The notes beneath the pieces are model-generated. The model was given only the letters and a program-made list of their open reading frames with translations, made no database searches and was not told the DNA's origin. The translations under genes and the position numbers were made by a program. A stretch of 32,710 bases of DNA from Pseudomonadota bacterium (GTDB lineage Bacteria; Pseudomonadota; Alphaproteobacteria; Rhizobiales; Pleomorphomonadaceae): positions 1-32,710 of the forward strand of contig JAGSYV010000081.1 in assembly GCA_018262505.1 (NCBI GenBank), given 5' to 3'. Positions 16,465-23,938 of this stretch are shown piece after piece (the first letter of the stretch is position 1; the number at the start of each line of letters is the position of its first letter).

Positions 16465-17374
16465 ATGAGCGATTTCAACCCCGAAGCCCTTCTCGATCCA
16501 CCGCCGTTCCCGGCCGATCGCGTCGCCGGTCTCGCCGACCGTTTCGCCCGGCTGATCGGCGCGTCGGGCGACGTGCTGCTGGTGCAGGCGGAAGCGGTGG
16601 TGGCGCTCGAGGCGGTGGCGGCCAGCCTCGGCCGGCCGGGCATCAAGGCCATCAACATCGTCACCAGCCCCTATGGCGTCTGGTTCGGCCGCTGGCTGCG
16701 GCGGGCCGATTCTCAACCCGCTGGAGGCCATCCTGCGCTTGGCCCGCGAGCGCGACATGCTGACCATCGTCGATGCGGTGGCTTCGCTGGGCGGGCACCC
16801 GTTTGCCGCCGACGCGCTGGGGGCCGATATCGTCGTGGCAGGGCCACAGAAGGCGTTGGCCGGGCCTGCCGGCATCTCCGCCGTCGCTGTCAGCCAGCGC
16901 GCCTGGACCGAAATCGGCCGACCCGATGCTCCTGTTACCTCGACACTGTCGCTGATCGATCAGAAGCACCTCTGGCTCGACGCCGGGCGAGGCGCGCTGC
17001 CGGGAACGCCGGCACCGCTCGAACTCTGGGCGCTCGCCGCCGCGCTCGACCGGGTGGAGGCAGAAGGGATCGAGACCATCATCGACCGCCACAGCGAAGC
17101 CGCCGCCGCCGCCCGCGATGGCCTCCTGGCGCTCGGTCTGAACCCGTGGGCCGGCGAGGGAGAGGCTTCGAATCTCGTCACCGCCTTCGCGGTGCCGGCC
17201 GATGTCGATGCCACGCTTCTTCTTGAGCGTTTGAGGGGCACCGATCCCGACTTTTCCCTCGGCGTAGGAACAGGGGCCGACCGCCTCATCCGCCTCAACC
17301 ACACCGGCCGCCGCGCCGATCCGGCCGTGGTTCACACGATGATCTCGGCGCTCGCCGCCGCCCTCCGCCGTTGA
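16465..17374 (+). pseudogene. Class V PLP-dependent aminotransferase, internally deleted and frameshifted
   Basis: The first frame begins at the ATG at 16465 and encodes the N-terminal 80 residues (to …NIVTSPYGVWFGRWLRR). At about 16700 the coding sense jumps frame and resumes as ILNPLEAILRLARERDMLTI, VDAVASLGGHPF and the cofactor lysine in VAGPQKALAGPAG, continuing to the stop at 17372-17374. Compared with the family layout, roughly 40-50 residues between these parts (the loop leading to the usual HAESASG-ILNP strand) are missing. This looks like a single deletion, not a multiple of three, at about 16697-16712. Intact relatives are alanine/serine-glyoxylate or purine-catabolic aminotransferases. 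This copy would not give a working enzyme unless the assembly is wrong. Confidence 0.75.
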
Positions 17375-17412
17375 CAAGCCGCCCGCGTCTCCCTAAACAT
17401 CCCGTCTTCGAA

Positions 17413-17486
17413 GCGGGTGTAGCTCAATGGTAGAGCAGCAGCCTTCCAAGCTGAATACGAGGGTTCGATTCCCTTCACCCGCTCCA
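17413..17486 (+). tRNA. tRNA-Gly (TCC)
   Basis: Full cloverleaf: acceptor GCGGGTG with CACCCGC, D-arm GCTC…GAGC, anticodon arm CAGCCTTCCAAGCTG giving TCC, T-arm GAGGG TTCGATT CCCTT, and CCA encoded after the discriminator T. Accessory DNA begins immediately downstream. Confidence 0.95.
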
Positions 17487-18039
17487 ACACTTAGCTCATT
17501 TCGTGCAACGTTCCGTGCGACGGCAGTTTGCAGCCGCTCGATTCGACGTGTTTAAACCGCTAGTTGCGTACAAACCGAAAACCAAGCCAGCGTCGGAGCG
17601 GCAATGGCTCGCCTTCCTATGCTGGGCGCATTCCGGCGGTGCAGTTTGGCCTGCTATTGCATTGGCATTGGCGGATCAAGGTAGTCGAAGGTTATGCGTC
17701 GCTGTCTGGCGCTCGATTTTTCGCAACTAGCTTTCGCACCACTGAGACGTTTGGGGCTGGAACGCCGACGTCAATCTGACTTGGTGGCTCTTTGTACTTT
17801 AGGAACAAGAGTCGAATTCCCTCATCGCGTTGGCTATAGAAGAGGTATCGTTCCTTATGCTTTGCCTGATATTTGTTCTCTATCTTCGCCTTATCTTTAG
17901 TAAGTCGGTGCCTCTTCCATTCATTACTCTCTTCGCATCGACAGAACTCTGTCGGCATAGGGTGGCCAACCGATGCCGGCGAGCCAAGCGGTCATCCGGC
18001 GGGTTGTCCGCGAGAGGGATGATCGAAGATGCCGTCTTG
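17487..18039. other. Low-GC stretch downstream of tRNA-Gly, no convincing gene
   Basis: About 550 bases of clearly lower GC content than the core genes. The only frame of interest is an 88-codon minus-strand ORF. The rest holds short overlapping frames with no recognisable domain. Position after a tRNA and composition suggest a decayed mobile element, but I find no integrase motif and no clear direct repeat of the tRNA end. Confidence 0.5.
17692..17958 (-). CDS. Hypothetical protein, doubtful
   Basis: An 88-residue lysine-rich frame in the low-GC stretch (…KIENKYQAKHKERYLFYSQR…). It has ATG and stop but no ribosome site and no family I recognise. The amino-acid content is less arginine/alanine-heavy than a shadow frame would be, which is the only argument for it. 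It may be a fragment. Confidence 0.22.
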   Translation of the reverse strand: MPTEFCRCEESNEWKRHRLTKDKAKIENKYQAKHKERYLFYSQRDEGIRLLFLKYKEPPSQIDVGVPAPNVSVVRKLVAKNRAPDSDA

Positions 18040-18450
18040 TCAGGCGGCCGAGGCGCGGTTTCCTTCGATTTCCCGTCGGGCCAGATCGGCGAGAAAGGCC
18101 GAGCGCGTCAGGCCACGCGCCTTGGCGATCTGGTCGATGGCGGCCAGTAGGCCGGCGTCCATGGTGATGTTCGCCTTTGTCGTCCGGCCGGTCAGGCTGA
18201 TCAGCGGGACGGCCAGTAAAAAGGCGCCTGCTGCCAGATCCTTTTTGACCTCCTCGTCCTCACGGACCGCTTCCAGCGGACGCGCTTCGGGCAGGGACTC
18301 CCCCTCAAGATGCAGCGAAAGCGCTTCGCTGGCATTGCTCAGGAGATCGTCCATCTCATCGGCAGCCGAGAAGCAGCCGGGAACGTCGGGGAAGTGAATG
18401 CCAAAGGCGCTGTCCGCGTCCTTATGCACAACGCCGATATAGTAGCGCAT
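18040..18450 (-). CDS. hicB: HicB-family antitoxin
   Basis: A 136-residue protein with the HicB partial RNase H-like fold at the N-terminus (YYIGVVHKDADSAFGIHFPD, VPGCFSAADEMDDLLSNA) and a C-terminal ribbon-helix-helix DNA-binding segment (TTKANITMDAGLLAAIDQIA, KARGLTRSAFLADLARREIE). It should bind and neutralise the HicA mRNA interferase and repress their shared promoter. Its start lies 29 bases inside the upstream hicA gene, so the pair is translationally coupled with the toxin gene first. Confidence 0.9.
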   Translation of the reverse strand: MRYYIGVVHKDADSAFGIHFPDVPGCFSAADEMDDLLSNASEALSLHLEGESLPEARPLEAVREDEEVKKDLAAGAFLLAVPLISLTGRTTKANITMDAGLLAAIDQIAKARGLTRSAFLADLARREIEGNRASAA

Positions 18451-18634
18451 GAGGGGCCCATCCGGCTTGTTTGTAGATGTTTCGGACCGTGCCGAGAGGC
18501 AGGTCCTTCTTGGGATGAGGAACGGTGACGATCTTGTCGCCTTTCCTGAACTTGTGATGGGAGCCGGTGACCTTCACCAATTCGAAGCCGTCTTTCTCAA
18601 GACGCTTGATGATATCCCTGCTGTTGGTTTCCAC
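18422..18634 (-). CDS. hicA: HicA-family mRNA interferase toxin
   Basis: A 70-residue double-stranded-RNA-binding-like toxin. The core SRDIIKRLEKDGFELVKVTG then SHHKFRKGDKIVTVPHPKKD carries the conserved catalytic histidine in GSHHKF and ends with the TVRNIYKQAGW helix. I choose the GTG at 18634 because GGGAG lies eight bases upstream; an upstream TTG at 18649 is less likely. The C-terminus (APHALLYRRCA) arises from the overlap with hicB. HicA proteins cleave mRNA and arrest growth when free of HicB. Confidence 0.88.
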   Translation of the reverse strand: METNSRDIIKRLEKDGFELVKVTGSHHKFRKGDKIVTVPHPKKDLPLGTVRNIYKQAGWAPHALLYRRCA

Positions 18635-18650
18635 CGAGCATGCTCCCAAT

Positions 18651-18666
18651 GCGTATATAAATACGC
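18651..18666. promoter_or_regulatory. Probable HicB operator
   Basis: GCGTAT-ATAA-ATACGC is a 6-bp-arm inverted repeat 17 bases upstream of the hicA start. Ribbon-helix-helix antitoxins bind such short palindromes over their own promoter, so autoregulation is likely. Confidence 0.55.
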
Positions 18667-18833
18667 CTTACTATCACGGTTCTCAAGTGGCAACGCCTCC
18701 CGTTTGAGCACAAAACCCCTCATCCCGTATGAATAGACCACACCGCAAGCGCGCCTATGCCCTTGTGATGTTGGGTAAATTCCTTCTCAAAACGGGAGGC
18801 GGACATGCGGACTTGGCCAATCGAGGGCGATCG

Positions 18834-19634
18834 ATGAGCATCGCCCGCCTCATCGAAGAACTGGCCGCCACTGGCGCCCCGATCGATGCCATCGTCATCG
18901 CCGTTCGTGCGGTCGAGGAAGGGCAGGCTGTCGAGGCAGAGCGTCGCGCCAGGGCGACCGAGCGCAAGCGCCAGCAGCGTGAGAGGGAACGTGACAGGAA
19001 GCGTGACGGTCACGCGACGGTCACCGGACAGTCGCGCGACGCCCCCCGTCCCCCCTCTTTCCCCCACACCCCCAAACACCCCCCTATATCCCCCCAGACT
19101 ACACCGGACGAGGCGCGCGACACGGTTTCGAACCTGGGCTCGGAAACTCAGTCCGTCTCGATGCCGATCTCGGAGCTGGATGGCGAAACGCTGGCTCGTG
19201 AGCTGACCGACGCCGGGGGGAGGGCACTGGCCAAACCCGCCTCGGCGCCGGGGCTGCTCGTCCTTTCCGATCCGATGAACTGGATCCGCAACGGCTGCGA
19301 CCTCAAGGCCGATATCCTCCCGACCATCCAGGCCCGATGCAGCCGGGCCAGACCGTCGAGCATCCGTTCCTGGAGCTACTTCACCGAAGCCGTCTACCAA
19401 GCCCGCGACACCCGCCTGAAACCCGCACCGGAGCCGAACCCTGTCCAGCAGTCCCACACGTCCCGCAGCACTCCCCGTCCTGCCGCAGCTTCGCCCCACG
19501 ATACTATCCTTGCCGCTTTCGCTGACCGAATTGGAGAGCACCTTGCGACCCGAGGAGGCGGCCAGCCGGACCCCGACCTTGAGCCGGGCGCTTACCCCGG
19601 CCGAACGATCGATCTTGTCGCATTTGGTGGATGA
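18834..19634 (+). CDS. Prophage-type replication-region protein (hypothetical)
   Basis: A 266-residue protein in a phage-like context. The N-terminal part SIARLIEELAATGAPIDAIV, then IAVRAVEEGQAVEAERRARATERKRQQRER, resembles the short start of replication or helicase-loader proteins in alphaproteobacterial prophages, with a basic coiled coil and a proline-rich linker. A second part near residues 130-200 (LSDPMNWIRNGCDLKADILP) is unassigned. The start chosen is the ATG at 18834 with GAGGG seven bases upstream; an ATG at 18729 is in frame. Function is not known. Confidence 0.55.
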   Translation: MSIARLIEELAATGAPIDAIVIAVRAVEEGQAVEAERRARATERKRQQRERERDRKRDGHATVTGQSRDAPRPPSFPHTPKHPPISPQTTPDEARDTVSNLGSETQSVSMPISELDGETLARELTDAGGRALAKPASAPGLLVLSDPMNWIRNGCDLKADILPTIQARCSRARPSSIRSWSYFTEAVYQARDTRLKPAPEPNPVQQSHTSRSTPRPAAASPHDTILAAFADRIGEHLATRGGGQPDPDLEPGAYPGRTIDLVAFGG

Positions 19635-20040
19635 GGTTGCGCCGCTTGCCGAAGCCAAGCCCGACGCGGTCGTGGCGCTGGCGCAGGTCGCCAAACTCCT
19701 TACGGTGTTCCCTGCGGCCAACATCGACGCAGCCGTCGCGAAGGTCCGCAGGGAGGCCTACGAGACCGCCCTCGAGGACGTGCCGGCCTGGACTGTTGCG
19801 GTCGCCGCCAAGCGCTGGATCAAGGGCGAGGTGTCCGCCCTCAACGACAAGCCGAACCTCTCCTTCCCGCCGTTGCCGCCTCAGCTCCGCGCGCTGGCGG
19901 TGGACGAATGGTCCAAGGCGCGGGCCGCCCTGTGGCGCTACCGGCGGCTGATGGACGGAAAGACGGAGCGGGTGGTGCCGCTGGAGGACCGGAGGCCGCT
20001 GCCGAAGGAGTGGTTCCAGTGCCTGAAGGGGATGGCCTGA
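19510..20040 (+). CDS. Prophage-type hypothetical protein
   Basis: A reading frame of up to 176 residues, overlapping the previous gene. The convincing part starts near 19560 (TPAERSILSHLVDEVAPLAE) and continues through ETALEDVPAWTVAVAAKRWI to the C-terminus. No ATG is present near the start; TTG at 19510 is the longest option and the true start is uncertain. The stop overlaps an ATG at 20040. Helical, with no membrane segment and no named family that I recognise. It probably belongs to the same phage replication module. Confidence 0.5.
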   Translation: MPLSLTELESTLRPEEAASRTPTLSRALTPAERSILSHLVDEVAPLAEAKPDAVVALAQVAKLLTVFPAANIDAAVAKVRREAYETALEDVPAWTVAVAAKRWIKGEVSALNDKPNLSFPPLPPQLRALAVDEWSKARAALWRYRRLMDGKTERVVPLEDRRPLPKEWFQCLKGMA

Positions 20041-20123
20041 TGAGCGATCATGGCCATCCTGCCCCCGCTAACGAACCATTATCCAAAGAGAATCTGAAGG
20101 TGACCTTCAGAACTTGCGATTAG
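20040..20123 (+). pseudogene. Start of a phage-module gene cut short at cassette A
   Basis: An ATG overlapping the previous stop opens a frame (MSDHGHPAPANEPLSKEN) that runs directly into the conserved 17-bp palindrome of cassette A at 20094 and ends 28 codons on. This looks like the surviving 5' end of a longer gene truncated when the cassette arrived or when flanking DNA was lost. Confidence 0.4.
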
Positions 20124-20212
20124 GTCGCAGGGGCTTTGTCGCCTATATTGAGGGTGCAAAAGAAAACAGAGAAAGAGGCCGGAAACCTCCGGTCAGGAAA
20201 AGGAAAACCGAA

Positions 20213-20326
20213 ATGTTCGCCACCCTCAAGCGTACCGCCAAGCTCCTCCGCGTTCCCACCCAGGCTGAGCGCGATCTGGCCTACCTCAACGAAGCCGGCG
20301 ACCGCTACGGAAAGCCGACAATCTGA
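20213..20326 (+). CDS. DUF3563-like small protein, copy A (short form)
   Basis: Thirty-seven residues, MFATLKRTAKLLRVPTQAER then DLAYLNEAGDRYGKPTI. A basic amphipathic N-terminal half is followed by the YLNEAGDRYD-type motif seen in DUF3563 proteins, small alphaproteobacterial and betaproteobacterial proteins of unknown function. It lacks the DLxxRxR segment that copies B and C keep after GDRY, so it looks truncated at the C-terminus. AAGGAAAA precedes the ATG by about seven bases. Similarity to DUF3563 is my recognition, not a search result. Confidence 0.7.
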   Translation: MFATLKRTAKLLRVPTQAERDLAYLNEAGDRYGKPTI

Positions 20327-20328
20327 CC

Positions 20329-20374
20329 ACGACGTTGAGCGCTCGACACCTGACCGGTTCGGGCGCTTTGTCGT
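20329..20374 (+). terminator. Long 3' hairpin of cassette A
   Basis: Outer arms ACGAC and GTCGT enclose AGCGCTCGA and TCGGGCGCT around CACCTGACCGGT, followed by a short T-rich run. It starts two bases after the stop codon. The same structure follows copies B and C, so it is a cassette component, probably a factor-independent terminator. Confidence 0.75.
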
Positions 20375-20453
20375 TTCTGCGGCTCAGCTCAATCTCAAAA
20401 AAGCCGTGCCATCCCAGGGGACGGCGCGGCATGTCGTTGTCAGACAATCCGGA

Positions 20454-22451
20454 TCAGATCGAGCGGGCGACCTCGTAGGCATCCCAGATCGCATACATGA
20501 TGTTGGAGACCTGGCGGGCGTCGCCGAAGCTGTAGACCTCCGGCACCAGGTTGCGCACCTTGTCGTAGAGGCTGCGCTCCGAGCGGTAGCCGATGGCGAC
20601 GATGGCGCTGTCGGCCGGCACGATGGTCTCCTTGTCGCCACTCTTCACCTTGAAGCCGTCCCTGACGGCCTCGGCCACGTAGCTCGACGTCAGGATATCG
20701 ATCTTCTTGAAGATCAGCAGGTCGTGCAGCATGTCGTGGTTGGCGTGGCAGAGCGGGCCGGCCAGCGCCAGGATCTTCGGCGCCAGCTCGACGATGGTCA
20801 CCTTCTTGCCCTGGTCATGCAGCCATAGCGCCGTCTCGCAGCCGACGAGGCCGGCACCGATGACGATGGTGCTGTCTCCGGCCGGCTTGACGCCATTCAG
20901 CACATCCTCGGCTGTGTAGACGTTCTGGGCGTCGCCGATCTTCAGCATTTTCGGCTGCGAGCCAGTGGCGACGATCAGCACGTCGGGCTTGGCAAGCCGA
21001 ACGGTCTCCTCGGTCACTTCGGTGTTGAACACCACCGGCACCTTCAGTTCGCGCAGCTCGCGCTCATACCAGTGGATGAGCGCGTGATCGTCTTCCTTGA
21101 AGTCGGGCACGCCGCCGGGGATGACGACGCCGCCGAGGCGGCCGGACTTCTCGTAGAGGGTGACGACATGGCCGCGCAGCGTGGCGACGCGGGCCGCTTC
21201 CATGCCGGCGACGCCACCGCCGACGATCATCACCGACTTCTTTTCAAGGGCGGCGGTGAGGCCATACTCCGCCTCGCGGCCGCAAGCCGGATTCACAGCG
21301 CAGGAGATCTGGGAATATCTGGCGAGACGCCCCATGCAACCTTCCTGGCAGGAGAGGCAGGGACGAATGCGATCGATCTTCTCGGCCCGCACCTTGTTCG
21401 GCAGTTGCGGATCGGCCAGCAGCGGGCGAGCAAGGCCGACGAAATCGGTCTGGCCGGAGACGATGGACTCCGCCGCGAGATCCGGGTTGTCCATGCGGCC
21501 GGCGGTGATCACCGGCACCTTCAGCACCTCTTTCAGGATCCTGTTGTAGGGCAGGTAGAGGCCCTTGGCCTGGTACATCGGCGGATGGCTCCAGTACCAG
21601 CTGTCGTAGGAGCCGACGTCGCCGTTGAAGGCGTCATAGCCGGCGGCTTCGAGGAGCTTGGCCGCCTCGATGCCCTCGGGAATGTCGCGGCCCATCTCGA
21701 CGAATTCCTCGCCCGGCAAGCCACCGCTCTTCCAGTCTTTGATGAAGCTCTTGATGGAGTAGCGCAGCGAAACCGGATAGGCGGCGCCGCAGCGCGCCTT
21801 GATCGCCTGCACGATCTCGACGGCGAAGCGCAGGCGGTTCTCCAGGCTGCCGCCGTATTCGTCGGTGCGCTGGTTGAACATGGAGATGGCGAACTGGTCG
21901 AGCAGGTAGCCCTCATGGACGGCATGGATTTCGATGCCGTCAAAGCCCGCCCGTTGCGCGATCTCGGCGCTGTCGGCGAACTTGCGGACGTAGGTCTTGA
22001 TCTCCTCGATGGTCAGTTCGCGGCAGGTCACGCCGTCGATCCAGCGATGCGGGATCGGCGATGGCGCGACGGCCGTCCGGCCGACGATGGACGGCATCGA
22101 CACGCGGCCGAAGCCGGCGGAGAGCTGCAGGAAGATGCGCGCATCGTAGGCGTGCACCCGCTCGGTCAGGATCTTGCCGGTCTTGACGAAGTTGAGCGGG
22201 TTCAGCGTCGGGCAGGGCATCGAGGGCAGGGCGCAGCGCTCGATGTCGTTCTCCACCATGGTGACGCCGGTCATCAGCAGGCCGGCGCCGCCCTTGGCGC
22301 GCTCGACGTAATATTCGACGCCGCGATAGTTGTAGGTGCCGTCGGCATCGCAAAGTCCGCCCGGACCCATCGGCTCCATGACGTAGCGGTTCTTGATTTC
22401 CAGGCTGCCGATCTTCATCGGCTCGAACAGGATTTCGTGGCTCTGCTTCAT
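20454..22451 (-). CDS. 2-enoate reductase / 2,4-dienoyl-CoA reductase-like iron-sulfur flavoenzyme
   Basis: A 665-residue three-part enzyme. Residues 1-355 form an Old-Yellow-Enzyme TIM barrel that binds FMN (FDGIEIHAVHEGYLLDQFAI and NQRTDEYGGSLENRLRF are hallmark stretches). A C-x2-C-x3-C-x11-C cluster site follows (Cys365, 368, 372, 384). The C-terminus is an FAD/NAD(P)H domain with MIVGGGVAGMEAA near 408 and a second dinucleotide motif TIVIGAGLVGCETA. The family reduces activated C=C bonds of enoates, dienoyl-CoA, or unsaturated steroid and aromatic acids using NAD(P)H; the substrate is unknown. The ATG at 22451 is preceded by a hairpin that separates it from a strong ribosome site. It diverges from a LysR gene, which probably controls it. 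Confidence 0.9.
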   Translation of the reverse strand: MKQSHEILFEPMKIGSLEIKNRYVMEPMGPGGLCDADGTYNYRGVEYYVERAKGGAGLLMTGVTMVENDIERCALPSMPCPTLNPLNFVKTGKILTERVHAYDARIFLQLSAGFGRVSMPSIVGRTAVAPSPIPHRWIDGVTCRELTIEEIKTYVRKFADSAEIAQRAGFDGIEIHAVHEGYLLDQFAISMFNQRTDEYGGSLENRLRFAVEIVQAIKARCGAAYPVSLRYSIKSFIKDWKSGGLPGEEFVEMGRDIPEGIEAAKLLEAAGYDAFNGDVGSYDSWYWSHPPMYQAKGLYLPYNRILKEVLKVPVITAGRMDNPDLAAESIVSGQTDFVGLARPLLADPQLPNKVRAEKIDRIRPCLSCQEGCMGRLARYSQISCAVNPACGREAEYGLTAALEKKSVMIVGGGVAGMEAARVATLRGHVVTLYEKSGRLGGVVIPGGVPDFKEDDHALIHWYERELRELKVPVVFNTEVTEETVRLAKPDVLIVATGSQPKMLKIGDAQNVYTAEDVLNGVKPAGDSTIVIGAGLVGCETALWLHDQGKKVTIVELAPKILALAGPLCHANHDMLHDLLIFKKIDILTSSYVAEAVRDGFKVKSGDKETIVPADSAIVAIGYRSERSLYDKVRNLVPEVYSFGDARQVSNIMYAIWDAYEVARSI

Positions 22452-22482
22452 GGGGTTGCCGCGGTTCGCGAACCGCACCTCC
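22452..22482 (-). promoter_or_regulatory. Ribosome site separated from start by a perfect palindrome
   Basis: On the minus strand the order is GGAGGT (22477-22482), the 16-bp perfect palindrome GCGGTTCGCGAACCGC (22461-22476), nine bases, then ATG at 22451. In the linear form the ribosome site is too far (25 bases). With the palindrome folded as a six-pair hairpin, GGAGGT stands nine bases from the ATG, an ideal distance. A GTG at 22478 would sit directly against the ribosome site and is not plausible. Confidence 0.5.
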
Positions 22483-22578
22483 GGCTGACTGGGACTTCAA
22501 CGTGCCCTCTTGCGAGAGCGGGTTGAGCGCACCCTAGAGCCAGCGTTGCCATCTCCACAAAGACTTGATAGGCCTATT

Positions 22579-22592
22579 TCCCATACCTGGGA
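22579..22592. promoter_or_regulatory. Possible LysR-type regulator binding site
   Basis: TCCCA-TACC-TGGGA is a short inverted repeat in the divergent space, 12 bases before the LysR start. Its T…A layout is close to the T-N11-A pattern of LysR boxes (spacing here 12). The position would suit autoregulation. Confidence 0.4.
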
Positions 22593-22604
22593 GATATGTA
22601 CGCA

Positions 22605-23480
22605 ATGGAACTGAGACACCTTCGCTATTTCGTGGCGGTGGCCGACGAGGGCAGCGTCAGCGCCGCCGCCAGAACGCGCCTGCACACGGCGCAGCCGTCG
22701 CTCAGCCGCCAACTCAAGGATTTGGAACGCGAATTGGGCGTTGAGCTGTTCGATCGCCGGGTGCGCGGTGTCGTTCTGACGCGGCCGGGCAAGCTGTTTC
22801 TTGGCCATGTCCGGCAGGTGCTGAAGCAGCTTGACGATGCCGTCAGCATCGTCCGAGACGCCCCGATGATGGTCCGCGTTGGTATTATTCCGGGTTTGGA
22901 GACCTTCGTCCTGCCCGAGTTCCAGCGCCTTGCGCGCGATATTGCCGGTCAGGTCGATATCGAGGTAACCAGCGCGCCCTCAACCGCTTTGATTCAGGAT
23001 CTCAAGGACGGCAACCTGGATCTCGCTTTCGCGCGTCCCTCGGAAGCGGATCTCGACTTGCACTTCGAGCCGATCGATTACCATCGCATCAGCGTATTTC
23101 TTCAAGCCAGTCACCCATTGGCGCAAAGATCGACGCTGACCTTTTCCGACTTGGTCGGCCACACTTATGTCTCGGTCAACCGCCGGGTCGCGCCGTTTCT
23201 GCGGGGCGGTATCGACGCCTGGGGGCAGCAGCGAGGCCTGGCCCTGTCACCGACCCACGTCGCCGCCGACATTGCCTCGGCCTTTTCGCTGGTCATGGCC
23301 ACCGATGGGTTCTCGCTGATGCCCGATTATGCCGAGCGCCTGATGCCGGCGACCCTGACGATGCGGCCGCTTGTCGATGGCCCGGCGCCGTTGATGCTGG
23401 CGATCGCCTATCGTCCCTTGGTTTCCTCGCCGGTGCAATCGCTCGTCTCCACGGTTGCCAGCTCCTGGCAGCGCGCTTGA
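22605..23480 (+). CDS. LysR-family transcriptional regulator
   Basis: A 291-residue regulator starting MELRHLRYFVAVADEGSVSA with the standard winged helix-turn-helix (AARTRLHTAQPSLSRQLKDL, then ERELGVELFDRR) and a C-terminal effector-binding domain of two Rossmann-like lobes. The ATG at 22605 gives the canonical N-terminus; an ATG nine bases upstream is also in frame. It is divergent from the flavoenzyme gene, the usual arrangement for a LysR activator and its target. Both genes together are bracketed by cassette copies A and B. Confidence 0.92.
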   Translation: MELRHLRYFVAVADEGSVSAAARTRLHTAQPSLSRQLKDLERELGVELFDRRVRGVVLTRPGKLFLGHVRQVLKQLDDAVSIVRDAPMMVRVGIIPGLETFVLPEFQRLARDIAGQVDIEVTSAPSTALIQDLKDGNLDLAFARPSEADLDLHFEPIDYHRISVFLQASHPLAQRSTLTFSDLVGHTYVSVNRRVAPFLRGGIDAWGQQRGLALSPTHVAADIASAFSLVMATDGFSLMPDYAERLMPATLTMRPLVDGPAPLMLAIAYRPLVSSPVQSLVSTVASSWQRA

Positions 23481-23642
23481 GGAGCAGACCGGCTTGCTAA
23501 CGGGCTTTTACCTATAGAAAAACTGAAGGTGACCTTCAGAACTTGCGATTAGGTCGCGAGGGCTGCCGGGCCTATATTGAGGGTGCAAAAAGAAACAGAG
23601 AAAGAGGCCGGAAACCTCCGGTCAGCAAAAGGAAAACCCCAA

Positions 23643-23774
23643 ATGTTCGCCACCCTCAAGCGTACCGCCAAGCTCCTCCGCGTTCCCACCCAGGCTGAGC
23701 GCGATCTGGCCTACCTCAACGAAGCCGGCGACCGCTACGACCTCAACAGCCGCAATCGTGGCATCGCCCTCTGA
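23643..23774 (+). CDS. DUF3563-like small protein, copy B
   Basis: Forty-three residues; the first 32 are identical to copy A, followed by DLNSRNRGIAL. It keeps the YLNEAGDRYDL motif of DUF3563-like proteins. Near base identity with copy A across leader and coding region points to recent duplication or gene conversion. No signal peptide or membrane segment; function unknown. Confidence 0.75.
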   Translation: MFATLKRTAKLLRVPTQAERDLAYLNEAGDRYDLNSRNRGIAL

Positions 23775-23807
23775 GGATCTGACGGCAAACCAGCTGGCAT
23801 GCCAATG

Positions 23808-23853
23808 ACGACGTCGAGCGCTCGAGACCTGACCGGTTCGGGCGCTTTGTCGT
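23808..23853 (+). terminator. Long 3' hairpin of cassette B
   Basis: ACGAC…GTCGT outer arms with AGCGCTCGA and TCGGGCGCT inner arms around a GACCTGACCGGT-like loop; same structure as after copies A and C. Confidence 0.7.
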
Positions 23854-23938
23854 TATGCGAGGCTCCGCGAACCGTCCAAGGGCAGAGGCAGATGGAACCA
23901 CCGCTCCCCGAGGGGGCGGTTCTGAACATCTGGCCCTG

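Larger units (their letters stand above)
20094..20374 (+). repeat. Small-protein cassette, copy A
   Basis: First of three copies. Order: perfect inverted repeat CTGAAGGTGACCTTCAG (20094-20110); conserved AACTTGCGATTAGGTCGC; conserved CCTATATTGAGGG (TATATT at 20144-20149, a likely -10); leader hairpin GGCCGGA-AACC-TCCGGTC (20177-20194); ribosome site AAGGAAAA; small coding region 20213-20326; 3' hairpin 20329-20374. Nearly identical to copy B apart from the end of the coding region; copy C is more diverged. Confidence 0.85.
23523..23853 (+). repeat. Small-protein cassette, copy B
   Basis: Same order as copy A: palindrome CTGAAGGTGACCTTCAG (23523-23539), TTGCGATTAGGTCGC, CCTATATTGAGGG, leader hairpin (23606-23623), AAGGAAAA, coding region 23643-23774, and 3' hairpin at 23808-23853. 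About 33 extra bases lie between stop and hairpin. The leader and first 31 codons are almost base-identical to copy A. Confidence 0.85.

Noticed and set aside
17800..17830. Possible att repeat of the tRNA-Gly 3' end (sequence like GTCGAATTCCCTCATC)
   Set aside because: Only about a dozen loosely matching bases; too weak to call an attachment site.
21072..22526. A 484-codon open frame on the plus strand opposite the flavoenzyme gene
   Set aside because: It is a shadow of the minus-strand coding frame in GC-rich DNA; composition is histidine/arginine/aspartate-rich with no domain, whereas the opposite frame has a full set of enzyme motifs.
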